From: Photobacterium malacitanum
GTDB lineage: Bacteria > Pseudomonadota > Gammaproteobacteria > Enterobacterales > Vibrionaceae
Length of the DNA: 64,000 nucleotides
Direction of reading: 5' to 3'
Assembly (NCBI RefSeq): GCF_900185615.1
Contig: NZ_FYAK01000008.1
Location: forward strand, 1-64,000
In this document: positions 39,601-51,332 of the stretch, one piece after another
Numbering within the stretch: position 1 is the stretch's first letter
Layout: each line of letters starts with the position of its first letter
Notes under the pieces: model-generated
Seen by the model: only the letters and a program-made list of their open reading frames with translations
The model's database searches: none
Told to the model about the DNA's origin: nothing
Position numbers and translations under genes: made by a program

Positions 39601-39628
39601 GAGTATTGTACCTGTAATGGCAATTAAG

Positions 39629-40411
39629 TTATAGCTTCCTATTTAACAACCAGTTGTAATCATATTTAAGGTTATTGGCATTGATTTTATTATGGATGCG
39701 GTAATGATTTATATGCTGTAATAATGCTTGTTGGTTACCAAAATCGCTACTATACCAGTCATAAATAGACGATAGAGTTGTTTGTTTTGAATTGATTTTT
39801 ACTCCTTTATCACTATTGATAAAGCGGCTGGCCGCAGCATCAAGTTGGCTATTTAAGTGCTGGCTGTCAAACACGTGTGGCAGTAAATCCGGGCAGCCTA
39901 AACTGGCACAATTAACCGCATAATGGATACGAGGATCACGCCAAATAGGGCGCAATATTCGATGTTCAATATCGTTAAGGCTAAGAGTTTTATTATTGAT
40001 AGTTACAATGGCTTGATCCCACGGCCCAAAACTGAAAAAGCCCCCCAGTTTAGTGATTGAAGTTAGAGGGTAATTATCAATAATCAATTGTACAGTTAGG
40101 GCATTATACAGATTAACCCAGTAAGCAAATTGCACGTTGCGATTATATTGGCGCGGATCAAGTTTTGCTAAGTGATTAATATAATTCTGTAATAGTTGTT
40201 TATCAGCAGGAGTAACCGCATCATAACGAAACAGTGTTTGTTGAGGTTGTACGACTAAATATTTATCCAATAATTGTTGCCATTGGTGGTGATCAATCTG
40301 ACGTTGATCTGTGGCGAGTTGATCTTGCCAGTAAGGTAATAGATCGGCCTTTGGTGCTGCGAAAAGATTCGCTGACCATAATATCAATAACAAACTTAAG
40401 AGTACGCGCAT
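39629..40411 (-). CDS. DUF547 family protein, probably exported
   Basis: This 260-residue protein has a signal peptide (ending SANLFA-A) and one DUF547 domain. The family signature is visible as YWVNLYNALTVQLIIDNYP, then IEHRILRP and VNCASLGCPDL with two conserved cysteines, followed by LDAAASRFINSDKGV. The role is unknown. DUF547 shares features with the papain-like fold, but no catalytic set is proved. It stands alone between the leuD terminator and the thi locus and has a GGAAT site. Confidence 0.87.
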   Translation of the reverse strand: MRVLLSLLLILWSANLFAAPKADLLPYWQDQLATDQRQIDHHQWQQLLDKYLVVQPQQTLFRYDAVTPADKQLLQNYINHLAKLDPRQYNRNVQFAYWVNLYNALTVQLIIDNYPLTSITKLGGFFSFGPWDQAIVTINNKTLSLNDIEHRILRPIWRDPRIHYAVNCASLGCPDLLPHVFDSQHLNSQLDAAASRFINSDKGVKINSKQTTLSSIYDWYSSDFGNQQALLQHINHYRIHNKINANNLKYDYNWLLNRKL

Positions 40412-40496
40412 AAATATTCCACTGATAAAAGAAGATGACCATTAAGACCGCCATAAAATGGTATTTATTACACTGTACAGTATGACATGCTAAACA

Positions 40497-40520
40497 AACG
40501 CCTGCTGATGAGCAGGCGTT
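40497..40520 (-). terminator. leu operon terminator
   Basis: A perfect 10-bp stem (AACGCCTGCT / AGCAGGCGTT) with a GATG loop. It is followed on the minus strand by TTGTTTA. It lies 18 bases past leuD. Confidence 0.82.
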
Positions 40521-40537
40521 GTTATTCGTCGAGCGAG

Positions 40538-41140
40538 CTATGCAAGATAAGCGGGAATATTGGCTTCGTAATCGGCAATTTTTGCTTGGTGTTGTAGGGT
40601 TAAGCCAATGTTATCAAGCCCGTTTAATAGGCAGTGGCGTCGAAATTCATCAATTTCAAAGGAGTAGTGATGGCCATTAGCGCTGACAGTCATAGCTTCA
40701 AGATCAACCGTGATCGTTGCGCCAACAGTCGTTTCAACAAATTCAAATAATTGATCAATTTGTTGATCGGTCAGGCGAACAGGAATCATTTGGTTATTGA
40801 TTGAATTACCATAAAAAATATCAGCAAAGCTAGGTGCAATCATGACTTGAATGCCGTAATCAGCCAATGCCCATGGTGCATGTTCGCGCGATGATCCACA
40901 GCCAAAGTTTTCACGTGCCAGTAAAATGGTTGCGCCTTGGTAGCGCGAAGCATTCATTATGAAATCGGGATTAGGCTGTTTACCAGCATCGTCTAAAAAA
41001 CGCCAATCATGAAATAAATGCTGCCCAAAACCTGTACGCGTCACTTTTTGTAAAAATTGTTTTGGAATAATGGCATCGGTATCAATATTGGCAGTATTTA
41101 ACGGCACCACCAATCCGGTATGTTGAGTAAAACCTGTCAT
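40538..41140 (-). CDS. leuD: LeuD, isopropylmalate isomerase small subunit
   Basis: This 200-residue subunit works with LeuC to isomerise 2-isopropylmalate to 3-isopropylmalate. The swivel-domain motif [18 protein letters not shown] is intact, and [12 protein letters not shown] is at the N-terminus. The ATG at 41140 follows an AAAGGA site; a TTG two codons upstream is rejected. It is the last gene of leuABCD, 15 bases after leuC. Confidence 0.96.
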   Translation of the reverse strand: MTGFTQHTGLVVPLNTANIDTDAIIPKQFLQKVTRTGFGQHLFHDWRFLDDAGKQPNPDFIMNASRYQGATILLARENFGCGSSREHAPWALADYGIQVMIAPSFADIFYGNSINNQMIPVRLTDQQIDQLFEFVETTVGATITVDLEAMTVSANGHHYSFEIDEFRRHCLLNGLDNIGLTLQHQAKIADYEANIPAYLA

Positions 41141-41155
41141 GTTCAAATCCTTTTG

Positions 41156-42592
41156 TTACGCCGATACGGGATCAAGTTGGTGAATAGCGATAAAGTGACC
41201 AGCGCAGGCTGCCGCAGCTGCCATCGCGGGGCTAACTAAATGAGTACGACCATCACGACCCTGACGGCCTTCAAAATTACGGTTACTGGTAGAAGCACAG
41301 CGTTCACCTGGGCCTAAGCGATCGTTATTCATTGCTAAACACATTGAACATCCAGGTAAGCGCCATTCAAAACCCGCATCAATAAAGATTTTATCTAACC
41401 CTTCTTGCTCTGCTTGTGCTTTGACCTGTTCTGAGCCTGGAACGACTAAAGCTTGAACGTTAGCTGCTACTTTACGGCCTTTAGCAATCGCTGCTGCTGC
41501 GCGCATATCCTCAATACGTGAGTTAGTGCAAGAACCGATAAAGACTTTATCGACAGAGTAATCAGACAGTGATTTTTGAGCTTCTAATCCCATATAAGCT
41601 AATGCTTTTTTTGCAGATGCTTGTTCTACTGGATCAGTGAAACTTTCAGGTGCTGGAATAGGCTCATCTACCGCAATCACTTGACCAGGATTAGTACCCC
41701 ATGTGACTTGTGGTTTTATATCCTTAGCATCCAGTGTCACTACCGCATCAAACTCAGCCTCAGGATCGGATTTCAAGGATGTCCAGTATGTTACCGCAGC
41801 GTCAAAATCAGCACCTTTGGGAGCAAATTTACGATCTTTAATATAATCAAAGGTGGTTTGATCCGGTGCAATTAAGCCAGCTTTAGCACCAAGTTCAATG
41901 GCCATGTTACAAACGGTCATTCGACCTTCCATAGACAAATCGGTGATTGCTTCGCCACAGAACTCAACCACATAACCGGTTCCGCCAGCTGCGGTGGTTT
42001 TACCGATAATGGCCAGTACAATATCTTTAGCGGTAATGCCTTCCGCTACTTTGCCGTTAACTTCAATCTTCATGGTTTTAGCACGAGATTGTTTTAGAGT
42101 TTGAGTGGCTAATACGTGTTCCACTTCAGAGGTACCAATACCGAAAGCTAAGGCGCCAAAAGCACCGTGAGTGGCGGTATGTGAGTCACCACAAACAATG
42201 GTCATACCGGGTAAGGTAATACCAAGTTCAGGCCCCATTACATGGACAATACCCTGATATTTATGGTTTAGGTCATATAATGTAACCCCAAAATCAGCAC
42301 AGTTCTTGGCAAGTGTTTCCATTTGGATTCGTGCCATTTCACCTGATGCGTTGATGTCTTTGGTTTGAGTAGAAACATTGTGATCCATAGTGGCAAAGGT
42401 TTTAGCGACTTGGCGAACATGACGACCTTTTTCGCGTAAACCATCAAATGCTTGCGGTGAGGTAACTTCATGCACTAAATGACGATCAATGTACAAAATT
42501 GGGTTTTCACCCGCTGCTGCAACAACGACATGAGCATCATAAACTTTTTGATATAGTGTTTTAGCAGTCGTTGACGATGTGTTATTCGACAT
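41156..42592 (-). CDS. leuC: LeuC, isopropylmalate isomerase large subunit
   Basis: This 478-residue aconitase-family subunit carries the catalytic 4Fe-4S cluster. The three cysteine ligands are in FIGSCTNSR and [38 protein letters not shown] is the family signature. An AAGGAG site precedes the ATG. It lies between leuB (11-base gap) and leuD in the leucine operon. Confidence 0.97.
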   Translation of the reverse strand: MSNNTSSTTAKTLYQKVYDAHVVVAAAGENPILYIDRHLVHEVTSPQAFDGLREKGRHVRQVAKTFATMDHNVSTQTKDINASGEMARIQMETLAKNCADFGVTLYDLNHKYQGIVHVMGPELGITLPGMTIVCGDSHTATHGAFGALAFGIGTSEVEHVLATQTLKQSRAKTMKIEVNGKVAEGITAKDIVLAIIGKTTAAGGTGYVVEFCGEAITDLSMEGRMTVCNMAIELGAKAGLIAPDQTTFDYIKDRKFAPKGADFDAAVTYWTSLKSDPEAEFDAVVTLDAKDIKPQVTWGTNPGQVIAVDEPIPAPESFTDPVEQASAKKALAYMGLEAQKSLSDYSVDKVFIGSCTNSRIEDMRAAAAIAKGRKVAANVQALVVPGSEQVKAQAEQEGLDKIFIDAGFEWRLPGCSMCLAMNNDRLGPGERCASTSNRNFEGRQGRDGRTHLVSPAMAAAAACAGHFIAIHQLDPVSA

Positions 42593-42603
42593 AATGATGC
42601 TCC

Positions 42604-43743
<1,140 letters not shown>

Positions 43744-45285
43744 TTATTGGCTATGTTGTTGTTTGATGGTCGCGATTTGCTCTGCACGATGAATACTATT
43801 GATAACATGGATCAGAGCTTGACCTGATGCCTCAACAATATCAGTGGCTAAACCTGTGCCGTGATATTTGCGACCTTTATAATTAGCAATGATATCTGCT
43901 TGGCCTAAGCCATCTTCACCTTCGCCTTTGGCGGTAAGATCAAATTTATCTAATACGATTTCATAACCGGTTAGACGATAGATACATTGATAAAGTGCAT
44001 CGACTGGCCCGTTGCCCACAGCGGCTTCACACTTTTCTTCGCTACCACATTGCAGCTTAATACTGGTGGTGGCCATCACGCTGCCAGATTGCACGCTTAA
44101 ATAGTTTATTTTGAAAAAGTCATCTTCATCGCGCAGGTTAGCAAAATGCATTAATGCTTCTAGATCGTAGTCAAATACTTGGCCTTTACGATCAGCGAGT
44201 TTTAAGAAGTCAGCGTAAAGTTTATCCAGTTCATAGTCGTGTTCGGTGTAGCCTAATGTATCCATATGACTTTTAACGGCGGCTCGGCCAGAACGACTGG
44301 TCAGATTTAATGCCTGATTTTTAAGGCCGATAGAGGTTGGGGTCATGATCTCGTAGGTGTTTTTATTTTTCAGCATGCCATCTTGGTGAATACCTGAAGA
44401 GTGACTAAAGGCATTGCCGCCAACAATCGCTTTATTAGCTTGAATTGGCATATTGCATAGCTGACTGACCATTTTGCTGGTGCGATGAATTTCGTCATGT
44501 TTGATATTGGTATGGACGCCCAAAAGGGATTGGCGAGTTTTAATGATCATTGCGATTTCTTCGAGGGCGCAGTTACCAGCACGTTCACCAAGACCATTTA
44601 TCGTACCTTCTACTTGACGAGCACCAGCTTGAATTGCTGCCATTGAGTTAGCCACCGACATGCCAAGATCATCATGGCAGTGAACAGAGATGACAGCTTT
44701 ATCAATATTAGGTACTCGTTCAAATAGTTGGCTAATAATGCCACCAAATTCACTTGGCAGGGTATAGCCAACAGTGTCTGGAATATTAATGGTATTAGCA
44801 CCGGCATCAATAGCGGCTTCTACCATGCGACACAGATTATCAATCGGTGTCCGGCCTGCATCCTCACAGGAAAATTCGACATCATCAGTATATTTACGCG
44901 CCCGTTTAACAGCTGCAACTCCCATTTCAATCACATCATCATAGCTACGGCGTAGCTTATCTTGTACATGCACGGTGGAGGTTGAAATAAAGGTGTGAAT
45001 GCGAAATGCTTCAGCGGCTTTTAATGATTCAGCTGCAACATCAATATCTTTTGCAACGGCACGAGAAAGGGCACAGATACGACTATGTTTAATGTGCTTT
45101 GCGATAGTCTGTACTGATTCAAAATCACCGGGAGATGAGACCGGAAAACCGGCTTCGATGACATCGACACCTAAACGTTCAAGCGCATAGGCTATTTGCA
45201 ATTTTTCTTTAACGGTTAAACTGGCTGATAATGCTTGCTCGCCATCACGCAAGGTTGTATCAAAAATAATGACCTGATCTTTCAT
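43744..45285 (-). CDS. leuA: LeuA, 2-isopropylmalate synthase
   Basis: This 513-residue enzyme condenses acetyl-CoA and 2-oxoisovalerate in the committed step of leucine synthesis. The TIM barrel has [10 protein letters not shown] at residues 9-18 and the metal-site histidines in VHCHDD and [14 protein letters not shown]. The C-terminal LeuA dimer domain (about 390-510) binds leucine for feedback inhibition. The upstream region holds a leader peptide and an attenuator. An AAAGGATG site precedes the ATG. Confidence 0.97.
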   Translation of the reverse strand: MKDQVIIFDTTLRDGEQALSASLTVKEKLQIAYALERLGVDVIEAGFPVSSPGDFESVQTIAKHIKHSRICALSRAVAKDIDVAAESLKAAEAFRIHTFISTSTVHVQDKLRRSYDDVIEMGVAAVKRARKYTDDVEFSCEDAGRTPIDNLCRMVEAAIDAGANTINIPDTVGYTLPSEFGGIISQLFERVPNIDKAVISVHCHDDLGMSVANSMAAIQAGARQVEGTINGLGERAGNCALEEIAMIIKTRQSLLGVHTNIKHDEIHRTSKMVSQLCNMPIQANKAIVGGNAFSHSSGIHQDGMLKNKNTYEIMTPTSIGLKNQALNLTSRSGRAAVKSHMDTLGYTEHDYELDKLYADFLKLADRKGQVFDYDLEALMHFANLRDEDDFFKINYLSVQSGSVMATTSIKLQCGSEEKCEAAVGNGPVDALYQCIYRLTGYEIVLDKFDLTAKGEGEDGLGQADIIANYKGRKYHGTGLATDIVEASGQALIHVINSIHRAEQIATIKQQHSQ

Positions 45286-45354
45286 AATGACATCCTTTTA
45301 AATATAAGCCGATATAAGGCTGAGTTCCGCATTCACTTGCGCTGGTCAAAATAT

Positions 45355-45385
45355 GAAAAAACCCGCGCTTATTTGCGCGGGTTTT
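45355..45385 (-). terminator. leu operon attenuator terminator
   Basis: Read on the minus strand, AAAACCCGCGC pairs with GCGCGGGTTTTTT across an AAATAA loop and ends in T residues. It sits between leuL and leuA. An upstream segment CGCGGGTT (plus 45418-45425) can pair with its 5' arm to form the competing antiterminator. Confidence 0.93.
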
Positions 45386-45428
45386 GAAATCTTTGGTGGT
45401 GTTTCCCACTCGATAGCAACCCGCGTGA

Positions 45429-45479
45429 TTATGTCACGATAAGGAGGAGTGCTAAGAGGATAGAGAAACGTGTTTTCAT
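45429..45479 (-). CDS. leuL: LeuL, leucine operon leader peptide
   Basis: A 16-codon frame encodes MKTRFSILLALLLIVT with five leucines, two of them in a row followed by a third and then Ile-Val. Leucine codons are CTC, TTA, CTC, CTC and CTT. The stop lies inside a small hairpin (CGTGA-CATAA-TCACG), followed by the antiterminator segment and then the attenuator. When charged tRNA-Leu is scarce, ribosomes stall on these codons and the terminator does not form. The peptide itself is not expected to act after synthesis. It is too short for routine gene calling. Confidence 0.92.
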   Translation of the reverse strand: MKTRFSILLALLLIVT

Positions 45480-45513
45480 TTTATTAAAGACTTCAGTTAA
45501 TTTGGTTAACAAA

Positions 45514-45543
45514 TGAATATCAAATAGACGGGCTATAGGTCAA
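45514..45543 (-). promoter_or_regulatory. Predicted leuLABCD promoter
   Basis: On the minus strand TTGACC and TATTCA are 18 bases apart, 35 bases upstream of leuL. The -10 box is a weak match, which fits a promoter that may need an activator such as LeuO or Lrp. Confidence 0.5.
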
Positions 45544-46144
45544 CCAAAAGTTGTGTTTTTTTTGTACTTTACATGTGGAATTGCGCCATCAAAAGCGAGC
45601 AATATAGTGCTAAGTGAGCTTAAGTGTAGGTGCTTACTAACTACAAGAAGAGAAGTTAATGGTTAATATTGATAAGAATATTAATTATATATTTTATCAA
45701 TAATATAATAATTGGTAATTGCTACTAATTGTTATATTTATATATCAATAATCATTGACTTTAAATATATACAAAAACTAAATATATAATAAGTCTATAG
45801 TATTTTCGTTGTGAATTTTAGATTGAAAATAAATGATAATTCTTGAAATAAAAACGCTATTTTATCTTATTTTATTAACGATTGTTTTATTTATATTAAA
45901 TTTAAAATGATTATTTTGTTGTTTAAGTTGTTGATATTTTTGTTTTTATTTTCCTGAATTATAATTAAATAAGTGGCTGTTCATATTATCTTATTTTCTA
46001 TTATTAGTTTCATCAATCTATATAGTTGATACTTGGTGCATCCCAATATGGCATTCAAAGCAGACACTGTAGATAATTAAAATAACGTCTAAGTGAGTAT
46101 GGCATTGCGATGCACTAATAATAATTAAATTTTAGAGGTATACC
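45544..46144. other. AT-rich leu-leuO intergenic region
   Basis: About 600 bases separate the leu promoter from leuO. The part from about 45660 to 46020 is almost entirely A and T, with many T runs and A runs. No supported reading frame is present. Such DNA is a preferred site for H-NS-like silencers, as known for leuO in E. coli. The leuO promoter should lie at the right end. Confidence 0.6.
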
Positions 46145-47104
46145 ATGAGCCGAACGACTACTTCAGTTTCTGCCGTTGATAATTACAGTATGGAATCAAC
46201 GTTACGCAGTGTTGATCTTAATTTATTAACCGTTTTTGATGCTGTTATGCAGGAACAAAATATTACTCGTGCAGCGCAAAATTTAGGTATGTCACAACCG
46301 GCAGTAAGTAATGCAGTTGCACGTTTAAAAGTGATGTTTAACGATGAATTATTTATTCGTCATGGTCGTGGTATTCAACCGACACAACGCGCTAAACAAT
46401 TGTTTGGTCCATTGCGTCAGGCACTACAGTTAGTAAAAAATGAATTGCCATGTTCTATCTTTACGCCATTAACATCAAACCGCACTTTTAAACTTGCCAT
46501 TTGTAGTCCTTCCGATATGCGTTTTGCGCCAACAGTATTATCGACGATGCGTGAGCAAGCACCAAATATTCAGCTTCAACTAGAAGCTGAATTAGACGCA
46601 GAATTACCACAAAAAATGCGTTATCAAGAAGTGGATTTTGTGATTGATTACGCACGATTTGATGAAGATGGCTTTTGTAGTACTGAGCTATTTTGTGATG
46701 AGTTAGTGGCAATTGTCGCGAACAATCACCCACGTATTGGTGATAGCATCTCTGCTGATGAGTTTAATACTGAAATGCATGCAGTTCTAAAATCAGTATC
46801 AGATGTTAAAATGTTCGCTGATGACATTTATAATCACAGCGCAGTAAACTGTCAGGATGCATATCAAGGTGCAAGTCTAAACGACATTATGTTTGTAGTT
46901 AGCCAATCTGAGTTGATTGCTGTTGCTCCACGTTGGTTAGCTGAAGCGTCAGCTGATAACTTACAACTTAAAGTGCTGCCATTACCATTTGCTAACGCTA
47001 AGATCACTGGCTACCTAAGCTGGCATGAATCTACACAGAAAGATAAAGGTAATATTTGGATGCGTGATCAACTAATGGCTATTTGTGGTGATCTGACCAG
47101 CTAA
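46145..47104 (+). CDS. leuO: LeuO, LysR-type regulator
   Basis: This 319-residue LysR-family protein matches E. coli LeuO very closely in the DNA-binding domain: LRSVDLNLLTVFDAVMQEQNITRAAQNLGMSQPAVSNAVARLKVMFNDELF spans residues 20-70. The C-terminal effector domain (about 105-319) is less conserved but keeps AIAPRWLAE-type and YLSWHE blocks. LeuO counteracts H-NS and in Vibrio belongs to the ToxR-linked stress response. It is divergent from leuL. A GAGGT site precedes the ATG. Confidence 0.96.
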   Translation: MSRTTTSVSAVDNYSMESTLRSVDLNLLTVFDAVMQEQNITRAAQNLGMSQPAVSNAVARLKVMFNDELFIRHGRGIQPTQRAKQLFGPLRQALQLVKNELPCSIFTPLTSNRTFKLAICSPSDMRFAPTVLSTMREQAPNIQLQLEAELDAELPQKMRYQEVDFVIDYARFDEDGFCSTELFCDELVAIVANNHPRIGDSISADEFNTEMHAVLKSVSDVKMFADDIYNHSAVNCQDAYQGASLNDIMFVVSQSELIAVAPRWLAEASADNLQLKVLPLPFANAKITGYLSWHESTQKDKGNIWMRDQLMAICGDLTS

Positions 47105-47126
47105 TAATTGATATAGCGCTACTATG

Positions 47127-47153
47127 AAAGCCAGCTTAAATGCTGGCTTTTTT
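47127..47153 (+). terminator. leuO terminator
   Basis: AAAGCCAGC pairs with GCTGGCTTT around a TTAAAT loop and is followed by T residues, 22 bases past the leuO stop. Confidence 0.92.
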
Positions 47154-47423
47154 ATTGGTTGAATAAAATCATACCAGCTAATGTCACAGTATTTTGATTG
47201 GCATGACTTAAAGCTGATATTTCTACGCTAATTATTTAGTACGATTTTTGGTTATCAGGCCATGTTATTTATAGATTCTTACACTTTTACTGTTTAGTTA
47301 AAAAGTTATTGAAGACAATAAGTAAGCAGGTATACAGTGATATGGATCATTAGAACCTATAATTTAATATGCATTATAGTTGGCTTTTTAAAGACTGAAT
47401 TGTAGACTGCACCTCTCAAAATA
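47154..47423 (+). other. Upstream region of the acyl-CoA ligase
   Basis: This A/T-rich region lies between the leuO terminator and the operator-like palindrome. It presumably contains the ligase promoter. No reading frame with a ribosome-binding site is present. Confidence 0.45.
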
Positions 47424-47441
47424 AGCTTACAAGTGTAAGCT
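47424..47441 (+). promoter_or_regulatory. Palindromic operator candidate, FabR-like
   Basis: AGCTTACA-AG-TGTAAGCT is a perfect 8-bp dyad with a 2-base spacer, ending 17 bases before the start of the acyl-CoA ligase. From memory, E. coli FabR sites have the form AGCGTACA-NN-TGTTCGCT, which is similar in size and outer bases. Assignment to a given regulator is an inference. Confidence 0.55.
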
Positions 47442-47458
47442 AAAAAAATAGAGTACTT

Positions 47459-49282
47459 ATGGCACAACATGATTTCCATATTGTTCACCGTATTCGTCAG
47501 CAAATTGCGCGCTTAGGCGACAGTCCTGCTTTACGTCATCAAGTTAATGGTGAGTGGCAAGATATTAGCTGGAATAATTTTGGTGAAAAAATTCAACAAT
47601 TAGCATTAGCATTGTTAAATCAAGGGTTAGCAGTACAAGATAAAGTGGGTATCTTTGCTAATAATATGCCACGTTGGACTGTTGCTGATTTTGCCTCACT
47701 GTATAACCGTTGTGTTACGGTTCCTATTTATCCAACTAATACCGCTCAACAAACGGCTTATATTCTGCAAGATTCGAATGTTAAAGTACTGTTTGTTGGC
47801 GAACAAGCACAGCTAAATACTGCTGTTGCGATTGCTGACCAATGTCCAAATTTAGAACGCATTGTCGCACTAACTGATGATGTGGAATTACCTCAGCACC
47901 CGCTAGTTTGTCACTATGCCGATTTTTTAAAGACTGCAAGTGCAGAGCATCAGCCTGAACTCGATATGCGTCTTGATAATCTCGTTATGGATGATTTATT
48001 AACCCTGATTTATACCTCAGGTACTACCGGTACGCCAAAAGGGGTGATGTTAGATTACGCCAACGTTGCCTCACAAATTATTGCGCATGATGAGCGTTTA
48101 GCACTTGATGAAGGTGATACTTCATTGTGCTTTTTGCCGTTATCGCATGTGTTTGAACGTGCTTGGACATTCTATGTATTACACCGTGGTGTGATTAACT
48201 GCTACCTTTCTGATACCAATAAGCTTAAAGAAGCGTTGGTGGACGTTAAGCCTAACTATATGTCTGCTGTGCCACGGGTATACGAGAAAATATATTCTGG
48301 CGTTCATGAAAAAGTGTCACGAGCACCGTTTCAACGTAAGGTTATTTTTACTTGGGCTGTGAACATGGGAGCAAGAATGTCACTTGCTCGCCAGCAAGGT
48401 CGTGAACCATCATGGTTATTAAAAAAGAGTTATAACCTTGCCGATAAAATGGTGCTGTCTAAACTGCGCGCGGTACTGGGTGGTAACATCAAGTGTATGC
48501 CATGTGGTGGTGCTAAGTTAGATGCAGGCATCGGCCGTTTTTTCCATGCAATAGGCATTAACGTAAAGTTAGGCTATGGCATGACAGAAACCACTGCGAC
48601 GGTGTCTTGTTGGGATGATCGTTGTTATAACCCTGATTCTATTGGTATGCCAATGCCAGGTGCTGAAGTAAAAATTGGTAAAGATAATGAAATTTTAGTA
48701 CGCGGTCCGATGGTGATGCGTGGCTATTACAATATGCCAGAAGAGACAGCAAACAACTTTACTGATGATGGGTTTCTTAAAACGGGTGATGCGGGTTATA
48801 TCGATGAGCAAGGTAACTTGTTTATTACCGATCGTATCAAAGAGTTGATGAAGACCTCGGGCGGTAAATATATTGCGCCACAAGTGATTGAGGGCGCGAT
48901 TGGTAAAGATCATTTAATTGAACAGATTGCGGTTATTGCTGATACTCGTAAGTTTGTCTCTGCATTAATTGTACCGTGCTTTGAAACCCTAGAGGAGCAT
49001 GCGCGTGAACTTAACATTAAATATCAAGATCGAATGGAGTTGGTTAAACATAGCCAAATTGTTGAGTTAATTGAAAAACGCGTTATTGAACTTCAAAAAG
49101 ATTTAGCCCGTTTTGAGCAAGTGAAAAAATTCACCTTATTACCAAAATCGTTTTCAATGGATAAAGGTGAACTGACACCAACTCAAAAATTACGTCGTAA
49201 AGTGATTCAAGATCGTTACCATAAAGAGATTGAACATATGTACGAAGAAAGCCACAAAAAAGCTCAACAAAAAGACGACTAA
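47459..49282 (+). CDS. Long-chain acyl-CoA synthetase (AMP-forming)
   Basis: This 607-residue enzyme activates a fatty acid through an acyl-AMP intermediate. The P-loop-like [13 protein letters not shown] starts near residue 189. GYGMTETTA and [33 protein letters not shown] hold the other adenylation motifs. It is of the FadD15 type rather than the classical FadD, with a long basic C-terminal end. The gene sits between leuO and ilvI, an arrangement I recall from Vibrio. A terminator follows, so it is monocistronic. The exact acyl chain preference is unknown. Confidence 0.92.
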   Translation: MAQHDFHIVHRIRQQIARLGDSPALRHQVNGEWQDISWNNFGEKIQQLALALLNQGLAVQDKVGIFANNMPRWTVADFASLYNRCVTVPIYPTNTAQQTAYILQDSNVKVLFVGEQAQLNTAVAIADQCPNLERIVALTDDVELPQHPLVCHYADFLKTASAEHQPELDMRLDNLVMDDLLTLIYTSGTTGTPKGVMLDYANVASQIIAHDERLALDEGDTSLCFLPLSHVFERAWTFYVLHRGVINCYLSDTNKLKEALVDVKPNYMSAVPRVYEKIYSGVHEKVSRAPFQRKVIFTWAVNMGARMSLARQQGREPSWLLKKSYNLADKMVLSKLRAVLGGNIKCMPCGGAKLDAGIGRFFHAIGINVKLGYGMTETTATVSCWDDRCYNPDSIGMPMPGAEVKIGKDNEILVRGPMVMRGYYNMPEETANNFTDDGFLKTGDAGYIDEQGNLFITDRIKELMKTSGGKYIAPQVIEGAIGKDHLIEQIAVIADTRKFVSALIVPCFETLEEHARELNIKYQDRMELVKHSQIVELIEKRVIELQKDLARFEQVKKFTLLPKSFSMDKGELTPTQKLRRKVIQDRYHKEIEHMYEESHKKAQQKDD

Positions 49283-49301
49283 GTTTTTTTTGCTTACATT
49301 T

Positions 49302-49331
49302 AAAAAAGAAGCCTATTTGGCTTCTTTTTTT
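49302..49331 (+). terminator. Acyl-CoA ligase terminator
   Basis: AAAAAAGAAGCC pairs with GGCTTCTTTTTT around a TATTT loop and ends in T residues. Confidence 0.92.
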
Positions 49332-49472
49332 ATGGCTATTACATAGTGATAACCTCTAATTTATTAGTTGGTAATAGTGGTTACTAGTAGCTTGTCAGGT
49401 AATGTTTATATAAAGCATTAGTAATTGCACCCGTGACAGATAAAAACGGTAAATTCCAATTTTGATCTAGTA

Positions 49473-49613
49473 ATGAATGCTGCAAAAGCGTTAAGGTTGT
49501 TGCAGTTATTCGTAGTTGTTATTGCAACTGTGATAAACATAGCATGCTTAGCCATGTATATTATTAGGCTAAAAATAAGCCCTAACTATGTTTCATCGAT
49601 CTGGAGACAAAAT
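49473..49613 (+). other. In-frame, branched-chain-rich extension upstream of ilvI
   Basis: The ilvI frame stays open for 47 codons before the accepted start. From codon 7 to 35, more than half of the residues are Leu, Ile or Val ([19 protein letters not shown], then MYIIRLKI). Rare codons AGG and ATA recur. The first ATG at 49473 has no Shine-Dalgarno site. It may be a leader-like segment that senses branched-chain amino acids, or untranslated leader by chance. There is no stop and no convincing terminator before ilvI, so it is not a classical attenuator. Confidence 0.4.
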
Positions 49614-51332
49614 ATGGAAATGTTGTCTGGCGCAGATATGATCGTTCGATCAATGATCGATCAAGGCGTTAAGCATATCTTCGGTTATCCCGGAGGTTCA
49701 GTGCTTGATATTTATGATGCACTGCATGAAAAAAGTGATATTGAACATGTGCTAGTACGTCATGAGCAAGCTGCGGTACATATGGCTGATGGCTATGCAC
49801 GAGCAACAGGTGATGTTGGTGTCGTGCTAGTCACTTCAGGCCCTGGTGCAACTAATGCGATTACGGGCATTGCGACGGCGTATATGGACTCAATTCCATT
49901 AGTGGTATTGTCTGGCCAAGTGATGAGTAATCTGATTGGTAATGATGCTTTTCAAGAGTGTGATATGGTTGGTATTTCACGACCTGTGGTTAAGCACAGC
50001 TTTTTGGTAACAAAACCTGAAGATATTCCCACTATTATCAAAAAAGCGTTCTATATTGCTGCAAGTGGCCGCCCAGGTCCTGTTGTGGTCGATATTCCTA
50101 AAGATATGCTCAATCCGGCACAAACTTATCCGTATCAGTATCCTGAGTCGATTGCTTTACGTTCATATAATCCGACCACTCAAGGCCATAAAGGTCAGAT
50201 TAAACGTGGTGTTAAAGCATTATTAGCCGCCAAACAACCCGTGCTCTACGTTGGTGGTGGTGCAATTATGTCAAGTTGCAGTGAGCAACTAATAACCTTA
50301 GCTGAAAGCTTAAATATTCCAGTGGTTAATACCCTTATGGGACTTGGTGCTTTTCCTGGTACACATCAGAATTGTTTAGGCATGCTCGGTATGCATGGCA
50401 CCTATGAAGCTAATATGGCAATGCATAATGCAGATCTGATTTTTGGTATTGGGGTTCGGTTTGATGATCGAACAACCAATAATATTGAAAAATACTGTCC
50501 AAATGCCACCATTATGCATATCGATATTGATCCATCATCAATATCAAAAACAGTCGCAGTAGATATTCCGATTGTTGGTTCGGCAGAGACAGTACTTACC
50601 AGTATGCTTAAGCTGATCAGTGAACAAGACAGCATAGATCATCAACAATTATTGCAGCCGTGGTGGCAACAAATCGCAACCTGGCGTCAGCGTCAGTGTT
50701 TACAGTATGACACCACCAGTGAGCGTATTAAGCCGCAACAGGTGATTGAATCTCTGTATCGCCTTACTGGCGGGGATGCCTATGTCAGCTCTGATGTTGG
50801 ACAGCATCAAATGTTTGCCGCTTTGTATTATCCGTTTGATAAGCCGCGTCGTTGGATTAACTCAGGTGGACTTGGCACTATGGGGTTTGGCTTACCCGCT
50901 GCGATGGGAGTGAAGTTTGCACTGCCTGAGGCTGAAGTGGTGTGTGTAACGGGGGACGGCAGTATTCAAATGAATATTCAAGAGCTTTCAACCGCATTGC
51001 AATACGATATTCCTGTGAAAATTATTAACCTCAATAACCGTTTTCTTGGCATGGTAAAGCAATGGCAAGATATGATTTATCAAGGTCGCCATTCTCAATC
51101 GTACATGGACTCGGTACCAGACTTTGCCGCTATTGCAGAAGCCTATGGACATGTTGGTGTAAGGATCTCTGATCCCAAATTGCTGGATCAGCAATTAGAG
51201 CAAGCATTAGCCTTAAAAGATAAGTTGGTATTTATTGATATTAGTGTTGATGAAACGGAGCATGTATATCCAATGCTTATTCGTGGTGGTGCCATGAGTG
51301 ATATGTGGTTAAGCAAGACGGAGCGAACTTAA
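49614..51332 (+). CDS. ilvI: IlvI, acetolactate synthase III large subunit
   Basis: This 572-residue TPP enzyme makes acetolactate and acetohydroxybutyrate, the first common step of valine, leucine and isoleucine synthesis. The N-terminal TPP glutamate region ([31 protein letters not shown]), the central FAD domain and the C-terminal TPP motif ([17 protein letters not shown] through NLNN) are intact. E. coli IlvI has 574 residues. The ATG at 49614 follows a GGAGA site and fits the family start MEMLSGA. ilvH begins at the last base of the stop codon. Confidence 0.96.
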   Translation: MEMLSGADMIVRSMIDQGVKHIFGYPGGSVLDIYDALHEKSDIEHVLVRHEQAAVHMADGYARATGDVGVVLVTSGPGATNAITGIATAYMDSIPLVVLSGQVMSNLIGNDAFQECDMVGISRPVVKHSFLVTKPEDIPTIIKKAFYIAASGRPGPVVVDIPKDMLNPAQTYPYQYPESIALRSYNPTTQGHKGQIKRGVKALLAAKQPVLYVGGGAIMSSCSEQLITLAESLNIPVVNTLMGLGAFPGTHQNCLGMLGMHGTYEANMAMHNADLIFGIGVRFDDRTTNNIEKYCPNATIMHIDIDPSSISKTVAVDIPIVGSAETVLTSMLKLISEQDSIDHQQLLQPWWQQIATWRQRQCLQYDTTSERIKPQQVIESLYRLTGGDAYVSSDVGQHQMFAALYYPFDKPRRWINSGGLGTMGFGLPAAMGVKFALPEAEVVCVTGDGSIQMNIQELSTALQYDIPVKIINLNNRFLGMVKQWQDMIYQGRHSQSYMDSVPDFAAIAEAYGHVGVRISDPKLLDQQLEQALALKDKLVFIDISVDETEHVYPMLIRGGAMSDMWLSKTERT

